Assembly: GCA_963835705.1 (NCBI GenBank) | Contig: CAWIGR010000021.1 | Location: 62,001-126,000, forward strand | Direction: 5' to 3' | DNA length: 64,000 nt | From: JACVRW01 sp963835705 | GTDB lineage: Bacteria > Actinomycetota > Thermoleophilia > Solirubrobacterales > Thermoleophilaceae | Shown here: one piece after another, positions 41,255 through 50,655 of the stretch | Layout of the letters: the number at the start of each line of letters is the position of its first letter | Position numbering within the stretch: position 1 is the first letter of the stretch | Notes under the pieces: generated by a model | Told to the model about the DNA's origin: nothing | The model's input: only the letters and a program-made list of their open reading frames with translations | Database searches by the model: none | Translations under genes and position numbers: made by a program

Positions 41255-42568
41255 ATGACTCCAAGGCACCTGCTCGCGCCCGCGCGGCTTGCGGGCTCGC
41301 GGCTGCTCGCCACGCAGAGCGACGAGCGGCTGGTCGACCTGAGCCGCGCGGGGAGCGAGCCGGCGTTCGAGGCGATCGTGTCCCGCTACAGGAGTCCGCT
41401 GCTCCGATACTGCTCGGCGTTGCTCGGTCGTGACCGGGCCGAGGACGCCGTGCAGCAGACCTTCGTGAATGCGTACGACGCGATGCACCGGGACGAAAGG
41501 CCCTTGCTCCTGAAAGCCTGGCTCTACCGGATCGCGCACAACACGGCGCACAACGCCCTGCGCGACCACGCTCTTTGCCACGAGCAGCTCGACGAGGAGG
41601 GCGCAACGTCCGAGCGGCCGGAGCTGGAGCTCGAACGGCGTGAGCGGCTGCGCTCGGTGCTGGCCTCCGTTCAGGACCTACCGCCGCGTCAACGCGATGC
41701 CCTGTTGCTGCGTGAGCTCGAGGGCCGCTCCTACGAGGACATCGCGGCGGCGCTCGGAGTCGGCGGCGGCGCGGTGCGGCAGCTCCTGAACCGGGCACGG
41801 ACGAGCTTGCGCACCGCCGCCACGGCGGTCACCCCTGTGGGACTGCTGTTGAGGCTCCCGACCGCCGGATCGGGCGCGGGCGAATCCGTGGGCGCGAGAG
41901 TCGCCGAGCTGACCGGCGCCGCCGGGGCGGGAGCGGTGGCGTCGAAGCTTGCTGCCACGGCGCTCGTCACCGGAGCGGTGGCGGGCGGCGCGGCCGTGGC
42001 TCCACTCGGCGATTCCAATGGCACGACGCCCCGGGACGGCCCCGCTAAGCAGGCGGAGCTAGGGCGAGGGGGCGAAGCGCAGGCGCCGACAGCGCCCGTC
42101 ACTCCGGCCCCGGCTTCTCAGGGAGTCCAGGGAGACTCCCCGAGCGGCCGGGCCGACAACGGGGCCGCGGGCTCCGGTCCCGGAGACGAGCGGCGGGGGG
42201 AGCACGACCGCGGGGGCCCGAACGGCAGTTCCGGACCGGGATCGGGCGGCGATTCGGGCGAATCCGACTCGGGTCCAGGGTCGGGCTCGTCCAGCTCGGG
42301 CTCGTCCGGCTCGTCGGGGTCTGGCTCCTCCGGATCGGGCTCGTCCGGCCCGGGCACGTCCGGCTCGGGCTCGTCCGGCTCGGGCTCGTCGGGCTCGGGC
42401 TCGTCCGGCTCGGGCTCGTCCGGCTCCGGCACGTCCGGCTCGGGCTCACCCGACCAGGGTCTGGCATCACCCGGGTCCGGCTCTGGCTCATCCACGTCCG
42501 GTTCCGCCTCGTCCGGCCCGCCCGTGCCCCCCTCCCAGTCCGGCTCGGACTCATCCGGCTCCGGCTGA
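41255..42568 (+). CDS. Membrane-tethered ECF sigma factor with Ser-Gly repeat tail
   Basis: Residues about 20-190 are an ECF sigma factor: region 2 with RYRSPLLRYCSALLGRDRAE and DAVQQTFVNAYDAM, region 4 with LPPRQRDALLLRELEGRSYE and DIAAALGVGGGAVRQLLNRA. A likely membrane segment follows (GAGAVASKLAATALVTGAVA). The last 150 residues are dominated by Gly-Ser-Ser repeats of five or six residues (SGSGSSGSGSSGSGS), predicted extracytoplasmic. It begins 22 bases after the membrane protein gene. Sigma release by proteolysis is an attractive idea (inference), but the length of the hydrophobic segment is marginal. Confidence 0.78.
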   Translation: MTPRHLLAPARLAGSRLLATQSDERLVDLSRAGSEPAFEAIVSRYRSPLLRYCSALLGRDRAEDAVQQTFVNAYDAMHRDERPLLLKAWLYRIAHNTAHNALRDHALCHEQLDEEGATSERPELELERRERLRSVLASVQDLPPRQRDALLLRELEGRSYEDIAAALGVGGGAVRQLLNRARTSLRTAATAVTPVGLLLRLPTAGSGAGESVGARVAELTGAAGAGAVASKLAATALVTGAVAGGAAVAPLGDSNGTTPRDGPAKQAELGRGGEAQAPTAPVTPAPASQGVQGDSPSGRADNGAAGSGPGDERRGEHDRGGPNGSSGPGSGGDSGESDSGPGSGSSSSGSSGSSGSGSSGSGSSGPGTSGSGSSGSGSSGSGSSGSGSSGSGTSGSGSPDQGLASPGSGSGSSTSGSASSGPPVPPSQSGSDSSGSG

Positions 42569-42586
42569 CCGGCCTGGGTCCCGGCG

Positions 42587-42703
42587 CTACAGGAAGAGCC
42601 GCCCCAGCGCATAGCCGATCCCGAAGAACACCAGGATCACCGTGGCCACAACGATGGCCACGAGGGCGATCATCGAGCCGAAGCGTGGGCCATCGCCGTC
42701 CAT
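42587..42703 (-). CDS. Small single-pass membrane protein (38 aa)
   Basis: ATG 42703 gives DGDGPRFGSMIALVAIVVAT followed by VILVFFGIGYALGRLFL, that is a short polar start and one membrane helix to the C-terminus. An in-frame GTG at 42721 would add six residues. It is divergent from the gene at 42746. Support is composition only. Confidence 0.4.
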   Translation of the reverse strand: MDGDGPRFGSMIALVAIVVATVILVFFGIGYALGRLFL

Positions 42704-42745
42704 GAGGCGGAATCGTGGCACGCCCGTGCGGGTAAGGGCAGTGCC

Positions 42746-43396
42746 ATGGAGGCCAGAACCGCATTGATGGGCGACTGGGGCCGCGTCGTGCGCGACCCGA
42801 TCGATCTCCTGCGGGCCACGTTCTTCATCGGCGCCGCCGTATTTCTCGCGATGGGCGAGATCAAGGGCGTGGGCAACCTGCTGCTGGGCGGCGTCGCGCT
42901 CCTCGTGGCCCGCGCCGTCAACCTGCCCCGCCTCTACGACCTCGGCTTCACGATCGCCATGATCTTTACCGGCTGGGGCGAGGCGCTCGGCCTCTACGAC
43001 GCCTGGAAGCCGTACGACAACGTCGTCCACTTCATCGTGCCGATGCTGTGCTCCCAGGTCGCGTACATCGCCCTCGCCCGGATCGAGGTGCTGCCCGACA
43101 TGCGCGAGGACTTCGTGCCGCGACACTACGCCGGGATCTTCACGGTGACCTTCGCGCTGGGCGTCGCGATCGGAGGCGTTTGGGAGATCCTCGAGTGGAG
43201 CTCCGACGAGCTGTTCGGGTCGAACCTCTCCATGGGCAACGACGACACGGTGGGCGACCTGATCGCCGACACCCTCGGATCCATCACCGGCGGCCTGCTC
43301 CTGGTCGCGTGGACGAAGTACGGCTGGGGCTCCGTCCGGCGAATCCCGGGCGAGAGCGGCGCCGAGGACGTCGCCGCGTGGGGGTCAGACCCCTAA
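42746..43396 (+). CDS. YjdF/DUF2238-like membrane protein
   Basis: The 216-residue protein has about six membrane helices. KPYDNVVHFIVPMLCSQVAY, AIGGVWEILEWSSDELFGSN and GNDDTVGDLIADTLGSITGG match the conserved H-F, W-E-x-x-E-W and G-N-D-D-T-x-x-D-L motifs of the YjdF/DUF2238 family. The acidic and His residues within membrane segments suggest metal or proton handling, but the role of the family is not established. The end overlaps the convergent folC gene by four bases (CTAA). Confidence 0.75.
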   Translation: MEARTALMGDWGRVVRDPIDLLRATFFIGAAVFLAMGEIKGVGNLLLGGVALLVARAVNLPRLYDLGFTIAMIFTGWGEALGLYDAWKPYDNVVHFIVPMLCSQVAYIALARIEVLPDMREDFVPRHYAGIFTVTFALGVAIGGVWEILEWSSDELFGSNLSMGNDDTVGDLIADTLGSITGGLLLVAWTKYGWGSVRRIPGESGAEDVAAWGSDP

Positions 43397-44715
43397 AGGC
43401 AGCTCGGCCTGAAGCCCGGATCCGCCGGGCCCGGGCGGCCCAGCGCGTCCCGCGGCGGTGCCAGAGTCCGCGCGTACAGGCTCGAAGCACGCACGCCCGC
43501 GTTCGGGCGGACCAGGTCCGCGACCAGATAGATCGACCCCGTGGCCAGCACGGCTCCGCCGGGCCCGGCCAGCGATCGTGCGTGGCGCACCGCGGCACCC
43601 GGGTCGGACAGCGCCTCCGACGGCGGGCCTCCCAGCTTCTCCGCGAGGCTCGCGAGCGTTGCCGGCGACAGCGAGCGCGGGTTCTGAGAGCGCGTGTAGA
43701 TCGCGTGGTCGACCTGCGGGAGCAGCTCGGCGAGCATCGCCGCCGCGTCCTTGTCCTCCAGCACCCCGATCACCGCCACGCGCGGGCGGCGATCGCCGAG
43801 CACGTCGCCGAGCGACTCTGCCAGGGCGCGTGCCCCGGCCGGGTTGTGCGCGCCGTCGTAGACGGTGAGCGGGTCGTGAGAGACGATCTCCACCCGGCCG
43901 GGAATGGTGGTCTCGGCGGCCGCCGCCTCGAGCGCGGCAGGATCGAGCGGCCGGCCAAGAAAGGCCTCGGCCGCGGCCGCGGCGACGGCGAAGTTGCCGC
44001 GCTGGAAGCGGCCGGCCGCGCGCAACGCCAGCCCGACGTCGAGGCCCGCCGAAACGAGGCTCGACCTCCGCGCGGAGACGATCCGCTCCGCGACCGCTCG
44101 CGACTCCTCGTCCAGCTCTCCGGTGACCAGCGTCCCATGGCCGCGCACCACCGCCAGCTTCTCCTCGGCGATGTCCTTCAGCGTCGGCCCGAGCCAGCGC
44201 GTGTGCTCCAGGCCCACCGACGTGAGCACCTGCACCTTCGACGGGATCACGTTCGTGGCGTCGAAGCGGCCGCCCAGCCCTGCCTCGATCACCGCCACCT
44301 CCACCCCACGGCGCGCGAGCTCGTGGTACGCGGCGGCCGTGAGAGCCTCGAACTGGGTGACCTGGTCGTCCGGCCCGGCGGTGCGGTTCACCAGCTCCGC
44401 CGCCTGCGCGGCGCGCGCGACCGCGGCCGCGAAGTCCGCCTCGGGCACCGGTTCCTCCCCCACCTCGATCCGCTCCCGGAACGAGCCCAGGTGCGGCGAC
44501 GTGTAACTGCCCGTGTGCAGCCCGTGGCGCTCGAGGATCGCCGCGCAGAAGCGCACCGTGGACGACTTGCCGTTCGTCCCGACCACGTGGATCGAGGCGA
44601 AGCGCCGCTGCGGCAGCCCGAGCACCGTCATGAGCCGGTGCATGCGGTCGAGCCCGAACCGCATCCCGAACAGCTCGAGCGAGAGGAGGTACTGCTCGGC
44701 CTGGCGGAAGGTCAT
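43393..44715 (-). CDS. folC: Folylpolyglutamate synthase / dihydrofolate synthase
   Basis: The 440-residue ligase has the Mur-type P-loop ASIHVVGTNGKSSTVRFCAA, the SPHLGSFRERI motif, EAGLGGRFDATNVI, VGLEHTRWLGPTLKDIAEEK and TVYDGAHNPAGARALAESL. It adds glutamates to folate. ATG 44715 overlaps the valS stop (ATGA), so it is coupled to valyl-tRNA synthetase, a frequent pairing in bacteria. The tail after RPNAGVRASSLYART is extended. Confidence 0.94.
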   Translation of the reverse strand: MTFRQAEQYLLSLELFGMRFGLDRMHRLMTVLGLPQRRFASIHVVGTNGKSSTVRFCAAILERHGLHTGSYTSPHLGSFRERIEVGEEPVPEADFAAAVARAAQAAELVNRTAGPDDQVTQFEALTAAAYHELARRGVEVAVIEAGLGGRFDATNVIPSKVQVLTSVGLEHTRWLGPTLKDIAEEKLAVVRGHGTLVTGELDEESRAVAERIVSARRSSLVSAGLDVGLALRAAGRFQRGNFAVAAAAAEAFLGRPLDPAALEAAAAETTIPGRVEIVSHDPLTVYDGAHNPAGARALAESLGDVLGDRRPRVAVIGVLEDKDAAAMLAELLPQVDHAIYTRSQNPRSLSPATLASLAEKLGGPPSEALSDPGAAVRHARSLAGPGGAVLATGSIYLVADLVRPNAGVRASSLYARTLAPPRDALGRPGPADPGFRPSCL

Positions 44716-47297
44716 CGGTCGCCGAGCCGCCGCAGCGCCTCGCGGTACTCCTCGAGCTTGCGGCGCTCCTCCTCCACCACCTCGGCGGGGGCGCGCTCCA
44801 CGAACTTCTCGTTGGCGAGCTTGCGCTCGGCCCGCTCGATCTCGGCGCCCAGCTGCTCGCGGCGCGCCGCGATCCGCTTGTCGGCCTCGGCCGGGTCGAA
44901 CGCGTCGGACGGGAGCACCTGCACGCCGCCGCCCGGGATCGGCACGGTGGCGAGCACATCGCCGTCCCCCGACGCGTCGCCCACGAACTCGAAGCGCGCC
45001 AGTCGCGCCAGGTGGCCGGCCACTCCGTCGTAGCCCTCGGCGACCAGCCGCCCGCGAACGGGCGCCGACCCCTTCGCGCCCACCTCGTCGCGGTAGCGCC
45101 GCAGCGCGGTCACGGCCTCGATCAGCCGCCCGACCTCGGCCTCCGCGGCCTCGTCGAGCCGCGACTCGTCGGCCTCGGGCCACCCGGCCGTGGCCAGCAG
45201 CCCGCGCTGCCCGGGCATCAGCGACCAGATCTCCTCCGTCACGAACGGCATCACCGGGTGCAGCAGCTTCAGCGTCCGTTCGAGCGCCCACAGCAGCACT
45301 CCCGAGACCTCGCGGTTTTCATCCTCGTAGAGGCGCGGCTTCACGAGCTCGAGGTACCAGTCGCACAGCTCGGACCAGAAGGCGCCGTACAGGTCGAGCA
45401 CCGCGTGGGAGAAGCGAAAGCCGTCGTAGAGCTCCGTGGCGCGCGCGGTGAGCCGCTCGAGCCTCGACACGATCCAGCGGTCCTCCAGAGCGCTCGCCGC
45501 GCCCGGGTCGAGCGACGCCTCAGGGGACACCCGCAGCAGGATCAGACGGGAGGCGTTCCAAAGCTTGTTCGCGAGGTCGCGGCCCTGCTGGACCTTGCCC
45601 TCGTTGAAGCGCACGTCCTGCGCCGACGACATCGCGAGCAGCCCGAAGCGCAGGGCGTCGGCACCGTGGCGCTCGATCAGCTCGAGCGGGTCGATCCCGG
45701 TGCCGAGCGACTTCGACATGCGCCGCCCGTCGGGCGCCTGGATGACCGAGTGGATGTTCACGTCGGTGAACGGGATCCGGTCGGTCAGCTCGATCCCGAA
45801 CATGACCATGCGGGCGACCCAGAGGAAGATGATGTCGCGGGCCGTCGAGAGCACGTCGGTCGGGTAGAACGCCTGCAGCTCACGCGTGTCCTGCGGCCAG
45901 CCGAGCGTGGCGAACGGCCAGAGCCCCGACGAGAACCAGGTGTCGAGCACGTCGGGGTCGCGCTCCCAGCCCTCCCCGTCCGGGGCCTCGACGCCCACGT
46001 ACGTCTCCTCACCGCGGTACCAGACCGGCAGCTGGTGGCCCCACCAGAGCTGGCGCGAGATGCACCACGGCCGGATGTTCTCGAGCCAGTTCAGGTAGAC
46101 GTCGGTCCAGGGCTTCTCCGGGTGGAAGCGGATCCGTCCGTCGCGCACCACCTCCATCGCGGGCCGCGCGAGCTGGTCCATATCGCAGAACCACTGGAGC
46201 GAGATGAGCGGCTCCACGCGGCGGCCGGAGCGGTGCGAGTGCGGCACGTCGTGCTCGTACGGGCGCGTGCCCGAGATCAGGCTCTGCTCGCGCAGCGCCA
46301 CCACCACCGCGTCGCGCGCCTCGTCCACCCCCATGCCGCGGAAGCGCTCGGGCGCCGCGTCGGTCAGATGGCCGTCCTCGCCGATCACCACCACCTCGTC
46401 GAGCTCGTGGCGGCGGCCGATCTCGAAGTCCGCCGGGTCGTGGCCGGGCGTGATCTTGAGCGCTCCGGTGCCGAACTCGGGGTCCACATGCTCGTCGGCC
46501 ACGATCGGCAGGCGGCGGCCGACCAACGGCAGCATCGCCGTCTCGCCCACCAGGCGCGAGTAGCGCTCGTCGTCGGGGTTCACGGCGATGCCGGTGTCCG
46601 CCAGCATCGTCTCCGGCCGCACCGTCGCCACGGTGACCGAGCCGGAGCCCGACTCGAGCGGATAGTCGATCGAGTACAGGGTGTCCTCGACCGTGCGCTG
46701 CTCGACCTCGAGGTCGGAGATGGCCGTGCGCAGGCCGGGGTCCCAATTGACCATGTAGTTGTCGCGGTAGACGAGCCCCTTCTCGTACAGGCGCACGAAC
46801 ACGAGCGTCACCGCGCGCACATAGGCGTCGTCCATCGTGAAGCGCTCGTCGTCGTAATCGAGCGACGCGCCGAGCCGGCGGAACTGCTCGTTGATCGTGC
46901 CGCCATGCACGCCGCGCCACTTCCAGACCCGCTCGGCGAACGCGTCGCGCCCCAGCTCCTCCTTGGTGGTGCCCTCCTCCGCCAGCGCCTTCTCGACCTG
47001 ACGCTGGGTGGCGATCCCAGCGTGGTCCGTGCCAAAGATCCACTTCGCGCGCTTGCCGCGCATCCGCGCCACGCGGATGCAGAGGTCCTGGATCGAGCCG
47101 TTCAGGGCATGGCCCATGTGGAGCGAGCCGGTCACGTTCGGCGGCGGCACGGCGATCGAGTAGTTCTCCTCGGCCGTGCCCTCGGGCTCGGGGTGGAAGA
47201 TGCTCGCGTCGCGCCAGCGCGCGAACACGCGCGACTCGACCTCGGCGGGCTCGTAGCGGGTGCGCTCCTCCAGCGCCTTCAGGCGATCGTCGCTCAT
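44712..47297 (-). CDS. valS: Valyl-tRNA synthetase
   Basis: The 861-residue class I synthetase has the HIGH variant in PPNVTGSLHMGHALNGS and the KMSKS loop in GRRMSKSLGTGIDPLEL. Editing-domain features (ATVRPETMLADTGIAV and GTGALKITPGHDPADFEIG) are present, as are the anticodon-binding helices and a C-terminal coiled coil (ADKRIAARREQLGAEIERAE, RKLEEYREALRRL). It charges tRNA-Val. Length is typical. It is first of the valS-folC pair. Confidence 0.97.
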   Translation of the reverse strand: MSDDRLKALEERTRYEPAEVESRVFARWRDASIFHPEPEGTAEENYSIAVPPPNVTGSLHMGHALNGSIQDLCIRVARMRGKRAKWIFGTDHAGIATQRQVEKALAEEGTTKEELGRDAFAERVWKWRGVHGGTINEQFRRLGASLDYDDERFTMDDAYVRAVTLVFVRLYEKGLVYRDNYMVNWDPGLRTAISDLEVEQRTVEDTLYSIDYPLESGSGSVTVATVRPETMLADTGIAVNPDDERYSRLVGETAMLPLVGRRLPIVADEHVDPEFGTGALKITPGHDPADFEIGRRHELDEVVVIGEDGHLTDAAPERFRGMGVDEARDAVVVALREQSLISGTRPYEHDVPHSHRSGRRVEPLISLQWFCDMDQLARPAMEVVRDGRIRFHPEKPWTDVYLNWLENIRPWCISRQLWWGHQLPVWYRGEETYVGVEAPDGEGWERDPDVLDTWFSSGLWPFATLGWPQDTRELQAFYPTDVLSTARDIIFLWVARMVMFGIELTDRIPFTDVNIHSVIQAPDGRRMSKSLGTGIDPLELIERHGADALRFGLLAMSSAQDVRFNEGKVQQGRDLANKLWNASRLILLRVSPEASLDPGAASALEDRWIVSRLERLTARATELYDGFRFSHAVLDLYGAFWSELCDWYLELVKPRLYEDENREVSGVLLWALERTLKLLHPVMPFVTEEIWSLMPGQRGLLATAGWPEADESRLDEAAEAEVGRLIEAVTALRRYRDEVGAKGSAPVRGRLVAEGYDGVAGHLARLARFEFVGDASGDGDVLATVPIPGGGVQVLPSDAFDPAEADKRIAARREQLGAEIERAERKLANEKFVERAPAEVVEEERRKLEEYREALRRLGDR

Positions 47298-47332
47298 CTG
47301 AGCGCCAAGTCTGCCAGCCCGGCGGGCGGTGG

Positions 47333-48777
47333 CTAGCGGCAGCGGCGGAAGCGGACGACCCGGCGGGAGAAGTTGCCGGCCGTGTCCTTCGCCCGGACGC
47401 GGATGCGGTAACGCCCCGGGGGCAGCCGCTTCACCGGCACGGTGAGGCGGAACCGCTTGCGCTGCGTCTTCCGCGAGCGCCCCGGCGCACGGGCCGCCGC
47501 GTACCGCAGCGGCGACTGGTCGAAGATGCGTATCCGGGCGCGGAGACGCCGGTGCCGGCAGCGCTTCGGCTTCCGCACGCGGATGTGCGGGGGCAGGTTG
47601 TCGCGCGCCCCCGGGCCTGTCGGCAGCCCCGCCAGGCTCGTGCGGCGCACGGCGCCGAGGCGCACCCGCTGGGGGTGGTCGCCGACCGGCACCTGGGCGA
47701 CCTGGCGTTCGGTGGCGTAGTCGACGATCACGACCTTGTCATCTCCGCTGACCGACAGCCAGCAGTGCGTTCCGCCCAGCCCGTTGGTGGACCAATAGGG
47801 CTTCTCGCCGATCGGGAGGATCGTATGCGCGAACGAGTCGCGGCGGACGATGGCTGCGTAGTCGGACATCGTCCCGGCCGCGCAGAGCTTCGTCCCGTCG
47901 GGGTTCATCGCCAGGCCGTGGTGAGCGCGAGTCGTGATGGAACGAGATCTGGGCGTAGAGGGTGCGCTCGTCGGGTGACAGCGCCATCGGCCGGACTGCG
48001 GACTCCATCTCCGGATAGCCGGCCTCCGCCAGCTTCTGGCCCATGTCGACGCGCTCGAGCACCTGCATCGTGTCGGCGTTCACTACCTGGACGTACCGCT
48101 CGCCCTTGGTCGTGTCGCGGATCAGCTCGAGCGGCGGGATCAGCGACTGGTCGGTCGGGGTGTAGACGCGGCCGATGCTCGCGTGGAAGATCAGCGAACC
48201 GTCCTTCGAATAGTTGCTCTCGTGTGGGGAGTCGCCCGAGGGGAACTCGCCGGTCTTGCGCCCGGTGGCCGTGTCGAGCCGGTGCACCTTGTTGGCCGTC
48301 GAGTCCGACACGAGCAAGTTCTCGCCGTCCGGCGATATCGCCATGTGGTCCGAGCGCTGCGCCCTCCATCGGAAAGCGCCAGACGATCTGCTGCGTCTCC
48401 AGGCTGATGGCGACCACGTCGGCGAAGCTCGGCCGCGACACGTACACGAACCTGCCGTCGTGCGACGTGAACATGTCATCGGTGAACTGATCGTTTCCTT
48501 CGCCGACCGCCTGACGGATGGCCAGGAAGAAGGCAAGCCGTACGGGGTCGCGCTGGATCTCAGCGAGCCGCTCCTCCTTGTCGGGGATGGTGTTGATGCG
48601 CGCGAGCCGCTCGAAGGTGCGGGCGTCGAGGATGTCGGCGGTGCCCTCCCAGTTGTTGCCGACGAACATGACCTGGCGTGTGTCGGGGCGCTCGGGGGGC
48701 CCCTCCTGGGCCGCCGCCACACCCGGCCACGCTGTGAGCAGCACAGCAAGGACGACCACGCCGCCAGCACGCCACAT
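47333..48777 (-). pseudogene. YncE-like beta-propeller secreted protein, frameshifted
   Basis: ATG 48777 begins a signal peptide (GGVVVLAVLLTAWPGVAAA). Successive frames give propeller strands: RQVMFVGNNWEGTADILDAR and HDGRFVYVSRPSFADVVAIS, then HMAISPDGENLLVSDSTANK and VRPMALSPDERTLYAQISFH, then LAMNPDGTKLCAAGTMSDYA and SGDDKVVIVDYATERQVAQV. Two one-base shifts (near 48360 and 47935) separate them. The last 100 residues are a basic Ig-like tail (LPPGRYRIRVRAKDTAGNFS). Such propellers bind ligands or partners outside the cell. The breaks may be indel errors. Confidence 0.65.
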
Positions 48778-48840
48778 CGATCGCCTCGCCGCCAAGACAT
48801 CCGGTACCTACCCGGCTCGGCGCACGTATACGCCCCGCGA

Positions 48841-50583
48841 TCACACGGAACTCGCCCCCTCGTCGCGCCTGCGGCTGGGCCTGCGGTAGCCCAGGGCCGC
48901 TTGGACGCTCGACGGACGCCACATCTGGCCTCCGCGCATGGTGGGGATGCCTTCCTCGTTGAGCCTGTCGGCGATGGCCTGGAGCGTCAGGCCCTCCGAC
49001 CGCATCTCGAGGATGCGCTGCTTGAGGCCGGGGACGTCCTCCACGGCCGGCTGCCCGGCCGCCGCCCGCCTCGCCCTTGCCGCGGCCAGGCCCTTGCGCG
49101 TCCTCTCCAGCACCCGCTGGCGCTCCCACGAGCCGACCCGCAGGAGGCTGTTGGCGGCGACGCGCCCTGCCTCGGACGCGGTGTCCAGCCCCACGTCCAG
49201 CACCACCAGGCGCCCACCGCTTCGCGCGAGCCACTCCAGGACCCGGCTCAGGTCCGCGGCGGAATTGCTCAACCGGCTGATCTGCGACACGACGAGGCAC
49301 TCCGCGTCGCCCTTCGAGATGCGCTCGACCGCGTACATGAGGCCGGGGCGCCGGAGGCTACCGCCGCCGGCGTCCACGTCCCGCACGACCTCGAGCAGGT
49401 GCCAGCCTCGACGCCGGCAGAGCGAGTCGATCACCTCCGCCTGCTCGCGCATCCCGCTGGTGTCGTGATCTCCGTTCTGCTCGACGCTCACGTAGCCGAG
49501 CACCTGAACGCCTTCCTGGGTTGGTGTATGCCCGTTCACGGGCGGGGGTACGGGGTCGGCCACCACGGGTCGCGGCGCAGGTTCCTCGCCGCTCGCCGGG
49601 GGGGCCGGCCGGTCCAGCTTCGCGATCTCCTCGTGGTCAACCCAGAACGGCAGCTCCTTCTCGGGGTCACTGATGAGGTACCGCGCTTCCTGCGGGCGCC
49701 GGAGGCCGCGCCGACCGAGCACCAGCGCGTGCACGTGGCCGCGGAAGCGGCCGATGGAGCCAGCCCGCGCGATCCCTTCGGCCACGACGCCGCGGGAAAG
49801 CGCGATTGCGGGTGTATGCGGCGAGACCGACTTCAGCCGGCCCAGCAGCATTCCCGCCAGGACGCCCAGGGCGAGTGCCAGGAGCGCCATGAGCACCAGC
49901 CAGCCGGCCGGGTCGTCGGCCGGAGCGGTACGGGTCATCTCGATCGTGGTCGGGGCGGTCGTGCCGAAGCCCCGTCCAGCCCGCTGCGTGTCTCCACGCT
50001 CGGGCCTGTTCGGCGCCAGGGCGCGCCGTGTCCGGGCGTCCACGACGCCCCTCACCGGGATGCCCCGGCGTTGCTGCAGCCGAATCACCGCGGCCTCGGT
50101 GCGAGGCCCGTAGCGGCCGTCCACGGGTCCGGGCCGGAGGCCCTTGCGCCGCAGCTCGCGCTGCAGCCTGCGCACCCGTGTCGACCCGCCCGCCTGGGCG
50201 TATCCGGCTCCTCTTGTCAGCCGGCCGGAGGCGGCCCTGTGGAGGGCCTTCCTCGTGGCGGGTCCGACGATCCCGTCGGCCGCCAGGCCGGCGGCGTACT
50301 GGAAGCGGGCGACCGCCGCTTCTGTGCGGGGTCCGAACAGCCCGTCCGTGCGTCCGGGCCGCCAGCCGAGCGCGCGCAGCTTGCGCTGCAGCGCCCGCAC
50401 TCGCGGCGCCTCTCCGCCCGCCGCGTAGCCGGCTCCGAGCTGGAGCAGGCCGGCGGTGGCCTCTGAGGCGTCCCGGGTCGGCGTGGACGCGCCGCCCGCG
50501 ATGCTCGTGCTCGGCAGCGCGAGAAGGACCAGTATTGCCACCAGTCCGGCCCACACGGCAGACACGTCGTATGTCCGTTGCAT
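48841..50583 (-). CDS. Peptidoglycan-binding / membrane / recombinase-like fusion
   Basis: The 580-residue protein has a signal-anchor start and two PG-binding_1 domains (ALQRKLRALGWRPGRTDGLF and LQRELRRKGLRPGPVDGRYG, each ending in GPRTEAAV). A membrane helix follows (GWLVLMALLALALGVLAGML). The cytoplasmic part is a serine-recombinase-like domain (QVLGYVSVEQNGD, CRRRGWHLLEVVRDVDAGGG, SLRRPGLMYAVERI) with a C-terminal helix-turn-helix region (SEGLTLQAIADRLNEEGIPT). The catalytic Ser of Y-x-R-V-S is Glu here, and the DRLxR motif reads SRLSN, so recombination is unlikely. RBS AGGAGA precedes ATG 50583. It probably senses the wall and may bind DNA (inference). Confidence 0.8.
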   Translation of the reverse strand: MQRTYDVSAVWAGLVAILVLLALPSTSIAGGASTPTRDASEATAGLLQLGAGYAAGGEAPRVRALQRKLRALGWRPGRTDGLFGPRTEAAVARFQYAAGLAADGIVGPATRKALHRAASGRLTRGAGYAQAGGSTRVRRLQRELRRKGLRPGPVDGRYGPRTEAAVIRLQQRRGIPVRGVVDARTRRALAPNRPERGDTQRAGRGFGTTAPTTIEMTRTAPADDPAGWLVLMALLALALGVLAGMLLGRLKSVSPHTPAIALSRGVVAEGIARAGSIGRFRGHVHALVLGRRGLRRPQEARYLISDPEKELPFWVDHEEIAKLDRPAPPASGEEPAPRPVVADPVPPPVNGHTPTQEGVQVLGYVSVEQNGDHDTSGMREQAEVIDSLCRRRGWHLLEVVRDVDAGGGSLRRPGLMYAVERISKGDAECLVVSQISRLSNSAADLSRVLEWLARSGGRLVVLDVGLDTASEAGRVAANSLLRVGSWERQRVLERTRKGLAAARARRAAAGQPAVEDVPGLKQRILEMRSEGLTLQAIADRLNEEGIPTMRGGQMWRPSSVQAALGYRRPSRRRDEGASSV

Positions 50584-50655
50584 CGTTCTCTCCTAATCGA
50601 GCTTTTCCCGGCCGCATCCCGCGGCCGGGGGAGTCCTGGTCGAAGCCCGGAGGGG

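Noticed and set aside
45012..47336. Long plus-strand frame opposite valS
   Set aside because: valS is unambiguous on the minus strand; the plus frame has shadow composition and no domains.
48841..50583. Mobile-element resolvase or phage integrase
   Set aside because: The recombinase-like domain lacks the catalytic Ser and key Arg, is fused to peptidoglycan-binding domains and a membrane helix, and no att sites or transposon genes flank it.
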